The notes under the pieces are model-generated. The model saw nothing but the letters and a program-made list of their open reading frames with translations. It was not told the DNA's origin and did no database searches. Below, piece by piece: positions 26,288 through 34,518 of a DNA stretch of 64,000 nucleotides. Source of the stretch: CAVIQK01 sp963644945 (lineage in GTDB: Bacteria; Bacillota; Clostridia; Christensenellales; DTU072); NCBI GenBank assembly GCA_963644945.1, contig CAVIQK010000008.1, positions 1 through 64,000 on the forward strand, given 5' to 3'. How positions within the stretch are numbered: the first letter of the stretch is position 1; each line of letters opens with the position of its first letter. The translations under genes and the position numbers were made by a program.

Positions 26288-27454
26288 TTACATTATTTGC
26301 AACACGAAAAATTTTAGATACTGTGTTTCTTCTGCGCAAAGTAGGGATGGATGATCCGGGGCTTGAGATTTGATTTCGACGGTGCGGACGATTTTTCCGC
26401 TTTCTTTTGCGGATTCGACAAGCATCTTTTCAAATAGCGGGAAAGTCATGTAGTGCGAACACGACGACGATATGAGATAGCCACCGCTTTTTACCAATTT
26501 CATGCCTAAAATATTGATGTCTTTGTAGCCCCTATATGCGTCTTTTACTTCGCTTGCGCTCTTGCAAAATGCAGGGGGATCGAGTATTACCAAGTCGAAT
26601 TTTTCGCCGTCCGCTTTGTAGGTACGAAGGACCTCGAAAACGTCACCGCATTTGGTTGTTATGTTGGTTATGCCGTTGAGTCTGGCATTTTCTAAAACGT
26701 TGTCAAGGGCTAATTTAGAAATGTCCAAAGACACGACTTCGTCAGCGGACTGTGCAGCATTGACCGAAAAACCACCGCTGTTGCAAAAGCAGTCAAGGAC
26801 TCTGCCTTTTGCATAACGCCTTGTTGCCAAACGATTTTCTTTTTGGTCGAGAAAGTAGCCTGTCTTTTGGCCGTTCTTTACGTCAACGGACATTTTCAAA
26901 CCGTTTTCGGTGACAATTATTTTGTCGGGGACTTCTCCGTATATAACTCCGGTTTTTTCGGCAAGTCCTTCTTTTACTCTTACTTGAACGTCGCTACGTT
27001 CGTATATGCCTTTTGGGTTGAAAATTTTTACAAGGCAATTTATGACCTTTTCTTTTTGACGGTCTATTCCTAGCGACAAAAATTGACATACCAAATAGTC
27101 GGCATATTTATCTATAATCAGTGCGGGGAGGTTGTCGGCTTCGGCAAAAACTACTCTGTAACAGGAATCGTAGCCTAGTGCTTGACGGCTCTCGGTGGCA
27201 GTGTTTATACGGTCAAAATACAGGTTTTCGTCGTCGGTTTCGTTTTCATTCCTAATAAAAATACGCACAAGAATCTTGGACAAGTGGTTGATATACCCTT
27301 TGCCGATGAATCTGCCGTCATGGGTAAGGACGGTGGCAAGTGTTCCGTTTTTGTCTTTGCCTTCGATTTTTGCAACTTCGTTGGCGTACACCCAACTATG
27401 ACCTTGCAATACACGTTTTTCTTCGCCTTTTTTGAGATATACCGTATATGGCAT
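26288..27454 (-). CDS. rlmI: 23S rRNA (cytosine-C5) methyltransferase, RlmI-like
   Basis: A 388-residue SAM-dependent methyltransferase of the RlmI/COG1092 family. It has an N-terminal PUA-like domain (VLQGHSWVYANEV), a central domain, and a class I methyltransferase domain with VLDCFCNSGGFSVNA (SAM-binding) and LVILDPPAFCKS (motif IV, DPPAF). SSCSHY near the C-terminus holds the probable second catalytic cysteine. In E. coli RlmI makes m5C1962 in 23S rRNA. ATG 27454 has AGAGGTG upstream; the longer frame runs through the promoter. It is monocistronic. Confidence 0.9.
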   Translation of the reverse strand: MPYTVYLKKGEEKRVLQGHSWVYANEVAKIEGKDKNGTLATVLTHDGRFIGKGYINHLSKILVRIFIRNENETDDENLYFDRINTATESRQALGYDSCYRVVFAEADNLPALIIDKYADYLVCQFLSLGIDRQKEKVINCLVKIFNPKGIYERSDVQVRVKEGLAEKTGVIYGEVPDKIIVTENGLKMSVDVKNGQKTGYFLDQKENRLATRRYAKGRVLDCFCNSGGFSVNAAQSADEVVSLDISKLALDNVLENARLNGITNITTKCGDVFEVLRTYKADGEKFDLVILDPPAFCKSASEVKDAYRGYKDINILGMKLVKSGGYLISSSCSHYMTFPLFEKMLVESAKESGKIVRTVEIKSQAPDHPSLLCAEETQYLKFFVLQIM

Positions 27455-27481
27455 AACACACCTCTTGATATTGATGTGAAA

Positions 27482-27510
27482 ATTATAGTTTTTACGGCAC
27501 GAAAAGTCAA
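27482..27510 (-). promoter_or_regulatory. Sigma-A promoter of rlmI
   Basis: On the minus strand TTGACT (27505-27510), 17-base spacer, TATAAT (27482-27487). Confidence 0.8.
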
Positions 27511-27563
27511 TCGTCAAAGGGGCGGACAACATATTAAAAATTTTGAAAACACGTCAAATTCGC

Positions 27564-27592
27564 TTACAAACAAATTTTGTTTGTGCTATCAT
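27564..27592 (+). promoter_or_regulatory. MATE gene promoter overlapped by a palindromic operator candidate
   Basis: TTACAA (27564-27569), 17-base spacer, TATCAT (27587-27592). A perfect 19-base palindrome, ACAAACAAA-T-TTTGTTTGT (27566-27584), fills the -35/spacer. Placement between the promoter boxes is typical of a TetR- or MarR-type repressor site; no such repressor gene is in the window. Confidence 0.5.
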
Positions 27593-27623
27593 ATTGAAAA
27601 CAAAATAAATATCGTAAGCGAAG

Positions 27624-27682
27624 ATCGTGTTGCATTGTGCGTAAATCCGGATTGTAGTGATTTACCTGCGACACGATTTTTT
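27624..27682 (+). promoter_or_regulatory. Terminator-like attenuator in the MATE leader
   Basis: An outer stem ATCGTGTTGC (27624-27633) / GCGACACGAT (27668-27677) encloses an inner stem GTAAATC (27641-27647) / GATTTAC (27659-27665) and ends in six Ts. It sits between the promoter and the MATE ATG at 27701, so it would stop transcription before the gene unless refolded. No known riboswitch class is recognised. Confidence 0.5.
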
Positions 27683-27700
27683 ATTGCAAAAAGGAAGTTT

Positions 27701-29119
27701 ATGAGTCAAGAAAATCAAAACAAAATGGCAATTATGCCGGTCAAAAAACTTATTTGGACAATGGGACTTCCCATGATTGTGTCAATGGTGCTTCAAGCAC
27801 TTTACAATGTCGTGGACAGCATATTCGTCGCCAACATCGAAGGAGTCGGCGCTATCGCAAACCAAGCCTTGACACTGGCTTTTCCGGTGCAAATCATGAT
27901 GATCGCTGTGGGTGTCGGTACGGGAATCGGCATCAATGCATGTCTTTCTAAAAGCCTTGGGGAGCGTGACTCCGAAAGAGTAAGTCGCACTGCCGGCAAC
28001 GGTATTTTCATTGCATTTATTTTGTATGCGGTCTTTCTACTGTTCGGTTTGGTTTTGTCAAAATGGTTCATTTCGCTATTCTCAAAAGACGAAATCGTCG
28101 TCGAAATGGGATCTACTTATCTCAAAATATGTTGTTGTTTTTCGCTCGGATCAATAGGCTATACGGTGTATGAAAGATTTTTGCAAGCGACCGGAAAAAC
28201 TATGTATTCGACTATATCGCAAATTGCCGGAGCAGTCACAAATATTGTCCTTGATTATGTCTTTATTTTCCCGTTGGATCTTGGTGTCGCCGGTGCTGCG
28301 TGGGCGACCATTATCGGGCAATTCGTATCCCTATTCATTGCAATGGGGTTCCATTACTTCAAAAATAAAGAAATCAACGGTCATCCAAAATATATTAGAC
28401 CGTCTTGGAAAATTATTAAAAATATCTACCAAATCGGCATAGCGGCGGCGATTATGCAAGCGCTCCTTTCTGTCATGATGGCGGGCATGAACGCAATACT
28501 TTCTACTGCCGATGCCAACACGACAATTCTGGTCGGGGCATTCGGGATCTATTACAAGATTCAACAAATTGCTTTGTTCTCGGCATTTGGTTTGTCCAAC
28601 ACTATCATAAGCACTCTTTCCTTTAACTACGGCATGCAAGATAAGGAAAGAGTAAAAGCCGTAATTAAGAACGGAATAATCGACACTCTCATTGTCACAC
28701 TCCTAATTTTTGCATTGTTCGAGGGTATCGCCAATCCGCTTGCAAGGTTGTTCGCACTTTCGGAATCGTCATCTTCGGAACTAATCGCCGTATGCGAAAG
28801 AGCGACGAGAATCGGAGCGGCAAGTTTTGTATTTATGGGCTTTACCGTAGCGGTGCAAGGTGTCTTGCAAGCATTCGGTTATGCACTCAAACCGCTTATT
28901 TTGTCTTTGTTGCGACTGGTCGTCTTTTTGTTCCCGATGGCTTACGTCTTTACCTTGATTGACGGGGTTTGCGACAATGTTTGGTGGACCTTCCTTATTG
29001 CCGAAGTGCTTACGGATATCGTGTCCGCAATTTTCCTTGTGGGGGCAATTAAAAAGAAAGTCTATCCTATACAAGACAAGTTGGACCAAGACCACGAAGA
29101 ATCGTTGGCTATTGACTAA
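27701..29119 (+). CDS. MATE family multidrug/cation exporter
   Basis: A 472-residue MATE protein with 12 predicted membrane helices in two similar halves, starting with the typical PVKKLIWTMGLPMIVSMVLQALYNVVDSIFV. It would export drugs or cationic metabolites using a sodium or proton gradient. The frame is open back to 27182, but the long extension is antisense to rlmI and runs through the promoter; ATG 27701 has AAGGAAG upstream. The leader holds a palindrome and a terminator-like hairpin, so expression is probably induced by a ligand. The Cmk-like gene follows 64 bases later. Confidence 0.93.
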   Translation: MSQENQNKMAIMPVKKLIWTMGLPMIVSMVLQALYNVVDSIFVANIEGVGAIANQALTLAFPVQIMMIAVGVGTGIGINACLSKSLGERDSERVSRTAGNGIFIAFILYAVFLLFGLVLSKWFISLFSKDEIVVEMGSTYLKICCCFSLGSIGYTVYERFLQATGKTMYSTISQIAGAVTNIVLDYVFIFPLDLGVAGAAWATIIGQFVSLFIAMGFHYFKNKEINGHPKYIRPSWKIIKNIYQIGIAAAIMQALLSVMMAGMNAILSTADANTTILVGAFGIYYKIQQIALFSAFGLSNTIISTLSFNYGMQDKERVKAVIKNGIIDTLIVTLLIFALFEGIANPLARLFALSESSSSELIAVCERATRIGAASFVFMGFTVAVQGVLQAFGYALKPLILSLLRLVVFLFPMAYVFTLIDGVCDNVWWTFLIAEVLTDIVSAIFLVGAIKKKVYPIQDKLDQDHEESLAID

Positions 29120-29183
29120 TTTTTCAAAAAAGACGATAATAAATATATAGATTGCGAGCAAATTGGCTCGAAAGGAGAGTTTT

Positions 29184-29804
29184 ATGAACACGATTATCAC
29201 AATATCAAGGCAATACGGCAGTGGCGGTAGATTCGTCGGAAAACTGCTCGCAGAAGAACTCAATATTCCTTTTTATGACAAAGAAATTATCTCTATGGCG
29301 GCAGAAAACTCGGGGTTTGCGCAAGAGTTTATCAAAGAAAACGAACAAAAAATGAAAGGTTTATCTACTCTTTCTTTTACTCCGGGGATGCTGAGCGGAA
29401 ACTTTGCATATAATTTTGAAAATATCGAATCTAAAATTTATGCGGCGGAAGCGGAGGCTATCGTCAAAATCGCAAATGAAGGGGCGTGCGTGATCGTAGG
29501 ACGTTGCGCCGACTATATACTGAAAGATAAGTGTAAATGCCTAAATGTTTTTATACATGCGGATATGCCGTCTAGAATCGAAAGAGTCATCAATGTTTTT
29601 CAACGTACGGATAACCAAAAGAAAGCCGAAAAACTTATCAAAGAAAACGATCGGTTGAGAGCAAGGCACTACCGCTTTTATACGGACGGCGAGTGGGGAG
29701 ATGTCAACAACTATCACATCACTCTCAATACTTCGGTCCTGAGTGTCGAAGATTGCGCCAAAATTTTGAAAGAAGCCTATCTAAAACTCGATCAACAAGA
29801 TTAA
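29184..29804 (+). CDS. Cytidylate-kinase-like P-loop protein
   Basis: A 206-residue protein of the 'cytidylate kinase-like' family. The P-loop is SRQYGSGGRFVGKLLAEEL, with the family's following IPFYDKEII and VIVGRCADYIL, and a conserved RARHYRFYTDGEWGD near the C-terminus. True Cmk phosphorylates CMP and dCMP; proteins of this shorter family are common next to transport or regulatory genes, and their substrate is not established. ATG 29184 has AAAGGAGAG upstream; the gene is followed by a good terminator. It may be co-transcribed with the MATE gene. Confidence 0.85.
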   Translation: MNTIITISRQYGSGGRFVGKLLAEELNIPFYDKEIISMAAENSGFAQEFIKENEQKMKGLSTLSFTPGMLSGNFAYNFENIESKIYAAEAEAIVKIANEGACVIVGRCADYILKDKCKCLNVFIHADMPSRIERVINVFQRTDNQKKAEKLIKENDRLRARHYRFYTDGEWGDVNNYHITLNTSVLSVEDCAKILKEAYLKLDQQD

Positions 29805-29830
29805 AAAATCAATTCCGCATCAATTTTAAT

Positions 29831-29870
29831 AAAAAAAACGAACCCAAGATTTCCTTAGGTTCGTTTTATT
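29831..29870 (+). terminator. Terminator after the Cmk-like gene
   Basis: AACGAACC / GGTTCGTT stem extended by AAG/CTT with a bulge, followed by TTATTTT. A-rich on the other side, so it may also end the tRNA-Val transcript. Confidence 0.85.
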
Positions 29871-29875
29871 TTAGA

Positions 29876-29951
29876 TGGTGGAGACAATTGGACTCGAACC
29901 AATGACATCTACCTTGTAAGGGTAGCGCTCTCCCAGCTGAGCTATGCCTCC
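29876..29951 (-). tRNA. tRNA-Val (anticodon TAC)
   Basis: A 76-base cloverleaf with encoded CCA. The acceptor stem is GGAGGCA / TGTCTCC with discriminator A. The D-arm is AGCTCAGCTGGGAGAGCG. The anticodon stem CTACC / GGTAG carries loop CTTACAA, anticodon TAC. The T-arm is ATTGG-TTCGAGT-CCAAT. Confidence 0.97.
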
Positions 29952-29969
29952 AAACTAAATTGCTAGATT

Positions 29970-29998
29970 ATTATATATGCAAATATCAAATAAATCAA
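29970..29998 (-). promoter_or_regulatory. Promoter of tRNA-Val
   Basis: On the minus strand TTGATT (29993-29998), 17-base spacer, TATAAT (29970-29975), about 19 bases before the mature 5' end. Confidence 0.75.
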
Positions 29999-30040
29999 GT
30001 GTTTTTATTTATCTCGGCAAAATTTCTAAAATTTGAGGGT

Positions 30041-30973
30041 TTAGTCAAAATCAAACAATGCGGTGGACATATATCTGTCTCCGCTGTCGGGGAAAACGAC
30101 GACTATGGTTTTGCCTTTGTTTTCTTCTTTTTTGGCTTCCTCTATTGCACCGACTAGCGCAGCGCCCGACGATATGCCGACCAAAACGCCTTCGGTGGAT
30201 GCCACCTTTTTTGCCATGTTGATTGCATCAAGGTCATCTACTGCTATTATTTCGTCCACTACATTTAGGTCAAGGACTTTGGGGACAAACCCTGCGCCTA
30301 TGCCTTGAATTCCATGACGTCCCGAAACGCCCTTAGAGAGTACGGGGGAAGACGAAGGCTCTACCGCCACCGCTTTTAAAGTAGGATTTTTTTCTTTTAG
30401 GTATTTTGCAGTCCCCGTAATAGTTCCGCCTGTGCCTACACCTGCTACCAAAATATCAACCGAACCTTCCGTATCTCTATATATTTCCGGACCGGTTGTT
30501 TTGTAGTGTGCTTCGGCATTGGAGAGATTGTCGAATTGGGAAAGCACGACTCCGCCTAGACTCTTTTCGAGTTCTTTGGCTTTTTCTATGGCTCCGCTCA
30601 TGCCCCTAGATCCGTCCGTAAGTACGATTTCCGCTCCGTAGGCTCTTATTAAATTTCGACGTTCTACGGACATGGTTTCGGGCATAACTATGATGACTCG
30701 GTACCCTTTTCCCACTCCTACGGATGCCAAACCTATACCTGTGTTGCCGGAGGTGGGTTCTATAATCGCATCGCCTTTTTTCAAAAGTCCTCGTTTTTCT
30801 GCATCCTCGATCATGTTGACGGCTATACGATCTTTGCATGATCCCGTCGTATTGAAATATTCTAGTTTTGCTAAAATTTTGGCATTGAGATTCTCTGCCT
30901 TTTCGATATTTACAAGTTCGAGTAAAGGCGTATTGCCGACAAGTTCTGTTGCGCTGCGATAGATTTTTGTCAT
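30041..30973 (-). CDS. cysK: Cysteine synthase A (O-acetylserine sulfhydrylase)
   Basis: Makes cysteine from O-acetylserine and sulfide with PLP. The 310 residues are normal length. The PLP lysine is Lys47 in NTTGSCKDRIA (usually NPGGSVKDR, so a slightly divergent loop). The asparagine loop PTSGNTGIGLASVG and the phosphate-binding GVGTGGTITG follow. An AGAGGT site and a promoter precede it, and it stands alone; no cysE is nearby. A cystathionine beta-synthase-like activity cannot be excluded on sequence alone. Confidence 0.94.
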   Translation of the reverse strand: MTKIYRSATELVGNTPLLELVNIEKAENLNAKILAKLEYFNTTGSCKDRIAVNMIEDAEKRGLLKKGDAIIEPTSGNTGIGLASVGVGKGYRVIIVMPETMSVERRNLIRAYGAEIVLTDGSRGMSGAIEKAKELEKSLGGVVLSQFDNLSNAEAHYKTTGPEIYRDTEGSVDILVAGVGTGGTITGTAKYLKEKNPTLKAVAVEPSSSPVLSKGVSGRHGIQGIGAGFVPKVLDLNVVDEIIAVDDLDAINMAKKVASTEGVLVGISSGAALVGAIEEAKKEENKGKTIVVVFPDSGDRYMSTALFDFD

Positions 30974-31001
30974 AAAACTTACCTCTTATAGGGATACTTT
31001 T

Positions 31002-31029
31002 ATTATAATGGTTTTGTACGAATTGTAAA
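31002..31029 (-). promoter_or_regulatory. Sigma-A promoter of cysK
   Basis: On the minus strand TTTACA (31024-31029), 16-base spacer, TATAAT (31002-31007). No T-box or SAM leader is visible in the 30-base leader. Confidence 0.7.
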
Positions 31030-31124
31030 TTCTTTGTCGGGTTTATTTATGTTTTTAATGTATGATTATCTTATATCTATAATTCAAATTTGTAAAATTA
31101 TATAAGTTCATTGTTAAAAATATA

Positions 31125-31153
31125 TTTACAATATCGTTTTCTTATGCTAAAAT
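31125..31153 (+). promoter_or_regulatory. Sigma-A promoter of the HlyC/CorC gene, extended -10
   Basis: TTTACA (31125-31130), 17-base spacer, TGCTAAAAT with the hexamer at 31148-31153. AAGGAG follows before ATG 31184. Confidence 0.75.
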
Positions 31154-31183
31154 GTGAATAATAATCTTATTTTAAGGAGCATT

Positions 31184-32575
31184 ATGGCTACTCAATCTCT
31201 CGACCCTGACCCCGATAGTATCATTTTGTCAGCGGTTTTCATCTTTTTCCTAGTGTTGTTTTCGGGATTTTTCTCGGCAACCGAAACGGCGTTTACTTCG
31301 TTAAACAAAACCAAACTAAAACTCAAAGCACAAAGCGGTAGCAAGCCTGCACAAAACGCACTTGACCTTGCCGGCAATTTTGACAGTCTGCTTTCTACGA
31401 TTTTGGTAGGAAACAACATTGTCAATATCACAATGTCGGTGTTGTTCAACAATATTTTTGAACAAGTCATCTCAAATGCGGCGGTAAGCGGTATCGTGTC
31501 GGTAGCGGTTTCTACGGTTATTGTCCTTACCTTTGGCGAAATCACACCTAAAATGATAGCCAAAGAAAATTCCGAAACGCTCGCTATGGTGTTCGGCTAC
31601 CCGATAAAGGCAATAAAAATTATTCTCACCCCTATCACTATCATATTTGCCGGACTCAAATGGGTGCTTAGAAAAATCTTCAAACAGAAAAAAGAGGACG
31701 TTATCACCGAAGAAGAATTGCTTTCTATGGTCGACGAAGCGCAAGAAGGCGGATCGCTCGGTGAAGAAGAACGTGATCTTATTTCGGGTGCAATAGAATT
31801 TACCGATGCCGAAGTCGGTGACATCTTCGTGCCTCGTATCAACATAATTTCTATTCCTATCGACATGCCGATGGAAAAGATTAAGTCGATGTTTTTGGAA
31901 TATAACTTCTCTCGTATGCCGGTATATAAAGGCACAATCGACGGAATTGTCGGTATGATTCACAACATTGACTTTTTCACAGCGCTTGAAAAGGGCGAAA
32001 AAAGTATCAAAAATTATATCAACCCCGTTGCGATTGCGACCGAACACATGAAGATTTCTATTCTTCTCAAAAACATGCAACAGCAACACGTCCACATGGC
32101 AGTAGTCGTGGACGAATATGGCGGAACGCTCGGCATCGTCACACTCGAAGATATTTTGGAAGAACTTGTCGGCGAGATTTGGGACGAACATGACGAAGTC
32201 GTCAACTACTTCAACAAATTGACCGACACGTCTTATATGGTAGATGCAAGAGTCGAACTTGACAAATTCTTTGAGTTCTTCGGCATTGACTCGTCCGAAA
32301 CCGAAAAGTTTGACAGCCAAACCGTAAGCGGTTGGATCATGGAAAAGATCGGTGATATTCCCAAAAAGCAACAGACTTTTGATTTTGAGAATCTAACTAT
32401 CACCGTAGAAAGACTGACGGCTCGTCGCATTGTGTCCGTAAAAGTCGTGGTCAACCCCATCGAACAAGAGGATGACGACGAGGACAAACCTAAGAAACAT
32501 AGGTGGTTCGGAAATACGGAAGAAAATGAGGAAGATAAAGGAAGCGAAACGGAGCAAACTTCTTCCGAAAACTAA
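31184..32575 (+). CDS. HlyC/CorC (CNNM-CBS) family membrane protein
   Basis: A 463-residue protein with the layout of CorC/YhdP/PaeA-type magnesium or cation exporters. It has a CNNM (DUF21) membrane domain of about 190 residues (FSGFFSATETAFTSLNKTKLK; TFGEITPKMIAKENSE), a pair of CBS domains (IMEIF-like GDIFVPRINIISI; VHMAVVVDEYGGTLGIVTLEDILEELVGEIWDE) and a C-terminal CorC_HlyC domain. A very acidic tail follows the last domain (EEDKGSETEQTSSEN). The old hemolysin name is misleading; a role in divalent cation or sodium efflux is the best current view. It has its own promoter, AAGGAG site and terminator. Confidence 0.93.
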   Translation: MATQSLDPDPDSIILSAVFIFFLVLFSGFFSATETAFTSLNKTKLKLKAQSGSKPAQNALDLAGNFDSLLSTILVGNNIVNITMSVLFNNIFEQVISNAAVSGIVSVAVSTVIVLTFGEITPKMIAKENSETLAMVFGYPIKAIKIILTPITIIFAGLKWVLRKIFKQKKEDVITEEELLSMVDEAQEGGSLGEEERDLISGAIEFTDAEVGDIFVPRINIISIPIDMPMEKIKSMFLEYNFSRMPVYKGTIDGIVGMIHNIDFFTALEKGEKSIKNYINPVAIATEHMKISILLKNMQQQHVHMAVVVDEYGGTLGIVTLEDILEELVGEIWDEHDEVVNYFNKLTDTSYMVDARVELDKFFEFFGIDSSETEKFDSQTVSGWIMEKIGDIPKKQQTFDFENLTITVERLTARRIVSVKVVVNPIEQEDDDEDKPKKHRWFGNTEENEEDKGSETEQTSSEN

Positions 32576-32588
32576 CAATCAAATCAAC

Positions 32589-32615
32589 AAAAAAGCCCGA
32601 TATACGGGCTTTTTT
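32589..32615. terminator. Bidirectional terminator between corC-like and ABC exporter genes
   Basis: AAAAGCCCG / CGGGCTTTT stem with ATATA loop, A-rich before and T-rich after on both strands. Confidence 0.88.
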
Positions 32616-32628
32616 ATTTTGGATAATT

Positions 32629-34518
32629 TTATTTTTCTGTGGGCTTTTTGGCTAGTTTATCATACTGCAAACGATACAATTCGTAGTATCTGCCTTTCTT
32701 TTTAAGCAACTGATTGTGAGTGCCTTCTTCTACTATTTCGCCGTCGTGAATCAATATGATTTTGTCGGAGTGCTGAATGGTAGAAAGTCTATGAGCGACA
32801 ATAAGCATTGTCCCTCTTTTCATGAGTTTTTCAAGAGATTCTTGTATCAAAACTTCGGTTTCCGTATCGATATTGGCGGTCGCTTCGTCCAAAATCATAA
32901 CTTCGGGGCGATGAATTACGGTGCGGGCAAAAGAGATGAGTTGGCGTTCTCCTGCCGAGAAGTTGTTGCCACGCTCTCTTACTTCTTCGTCTAGGCCTTT
33001 GTCGAGTTTGTTTATCAATTTGTCGGCATTGACATATTTGCACGCTTCCATTATTTCTTCGTCGGTGTAGTCGTCTCTTAGTACGATATTGCTCCTGATC
33101 GTACCCGAAAACAAAAAGACGTCTTGGAGCATTTGTCCGAAGTGCTTTCTTAGGGACGAAAGTTTGATTTTACGAACATCTATGCCGTCAACCAAAATTT
33201 GACCTTTTTGGATGTCGTAATTGCGGGTAATAAGCGAAAGTATGGTAGATTTTCCCGATCCGGTTTGTCCTACGAACGCAACCGTTTCACCGGCGTTTAC
33301 TTTGAAGGAAACGTCTTTTAGTACCCACTCGCCTTCTACATAGTAAAACCACACATTTTTGAATTCGATGTCGCCTTTTATTTCGTCAAGTTCGATGGCA
33401 TCGTCTGCATCTAAAATCTCGGGTTGAACGTCATAGACGGAGAAGACTTTTTCTGCCGACGCAAATGCCGATTGCAAGAAATTGAATTGTTCGGCAAGCC
33501 ATTGGACGGGACCGAAAAACTTTTCTATAAACATATAGAATGCGACGACTGTTCCGCCTGTAATCGCCGTTCCTAGTACAGAGCCTCCGTCGATGTAGCC
33601 GGCGGTGCCTGCGAAGAATATACAAATTACCGTACAAATGTAGAGCATATACACCATAGGTCTATATACCGAAAAGACAAAAATTCTATCTCTTCTTGCT
33701 TTGTATATTGCATTGTTCTTTTCGTCGAACTCTTGCATTTTACGTTGTTGACGATTGAAAATTTGTACGATTTTCATGCCAGACAAGTTTTCCGACAAGA
33801 ATGTATTTAGGGCTGTGGTGCCGTTTTTTACCTTTCTATGCGCCATTCTTGCGAACTTTCTAAATACTAGCGTCATAAAGACGATGAACGGCATAAAGCA
33901 TAGGACTATCAATGCCATAACATAATTGATGCAAAACATTGCAATGGTCACACCTATCATGATAAAACTGTTTTTGAGAAGATCGACTATGACGTTGGTG
34001 AACATTGTCGAGAGTGCATCGATATCGTTGGTCACTCTTGTGACAAGGGTGCCGTTGTGCAGTGTATTGATTTGGTTGTGAGAAAAACTTTCTATATGAA
34101 GAAACAACTCTTTTCTCATATCGGAAATTATTTTTTGTCCGGTTTTTTGTAAAACGATCGCCTCAAAATAGGATGCAACCATCGACACGACCAAGACTGT
34201 CGCATAAATGCCGACTCTTATAAATAGGGACGACAATTGAAAATCTGTCTTGACAAGTTCTTCGACATCGGACACCAAAACGGGCGAGATTATGCTATAA
34301 ACAACCGACAACGCCATCAAAACAAAAGCAAGTACAAAACTCTTCCAATAGGGTTTTGCGTATCCCAAAAGTCGCTTTATGAGTACCGAATCTTTCATTT
34401 TTCGGTCATATTCGTTTTCGACGGTTTTGTCTTTGAACACTAGGAAAACGAAGAGCAGTACGCTTAGAGACACTCCGACAATAGCGCCGATAATGATTAT
34501 AGGTAGATACTTATTCAT
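32629..34518 (-). CDS. ABC exporter half-transporter, catalytically complete site
   Basis: A 629-residue type I/IV exporter subunit: an extra N-terminal helix, six membrane helices, then a nucleotide-binding domain with Walker A (GQTGSGKST), signature FSAGERQLISFART and Walker B LDEATANID with the catalytic Glu. It is the partner of the gene upstream, together forming a heterodimeric multidrug-type exporter like BmrCD or LmrCD. Its start lies 8 bases inside the partner gene with AAGGAGG upstream. The substrate is unknown. It is the last gene before a terminator. Confidence 0.93.
   Translation of the reverse strand: MNKYLPIIIIGAIVGVSLSVLLFVFLVFKDKTVENEYDRKMKDSVLIKRLLGYAKPYWKSFVLAFVLMALSVVYSIISPVLVSDVEELVKTDFQLSSLFIRVGIYATVLVVSMVASYFEAIVLQKTGQKIISDMRKELFLHIESFSHNQINTLHNGTLVTRVTNDIDALSTMFTNVIVDLLKNSFIMIGVTIAMFCINYVMALIVLCFMPFIVFMTLVFRKFARMAHRKVKNGTTALNTFLSENLSGMKIVQIFNRQQRKMQEFDEKNNAIYKARRDRIFVFSVYRPMVYMLYICTVICIFFAGTAGYIDGGSVLGTAITGGTVVAFYMFIEKFFGPVQWLAEQFNFLQSAFASAEKVFSVYDVQPEILDADDAIELDEIKGDIEFKNVWFYYVEGEWVLKDVSFKVNAGETVAFVGQTGSGKSTILSLITRNYDIQKGQILVDGIDVRKIKLSSLRKHFGQMLQDVFLFSGTIRSNIVLRDDYTDEEIMEACKYVNADKLINKLDKGLDEEVRERGNNFSAGERQLISFARTVIHRPEVMILDEATANIDTETEVLIQESLEKLMKRGTMLIVAHRLSTIQHSDKIILIHDGEIVEEGTHNQLLKKKGRYYELYRLQYDKLAKKPTEK

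Noticed and set aside
27182..27700. N-terminal extension of 173 residues on the MATE protein
   Set aside because: It is antisense to rlmI and crosses the MATE promoter and attenuator; ATG 27701 has a good ribosome binding site and a normal MATE N-terminus.
30974..31001. T-box or SAM riboswitch before cysK
   Set aside because: The leader after the -10 box is only about 30 bases, too short for either element.
31472..32371. A 299-residue minus-strand frame opposite the HlyC/CorC gene
   Set aside because: It is the mirror of a clearly conserved gene, has a His/Phe-rich shadow composition and no ribosome binding site.
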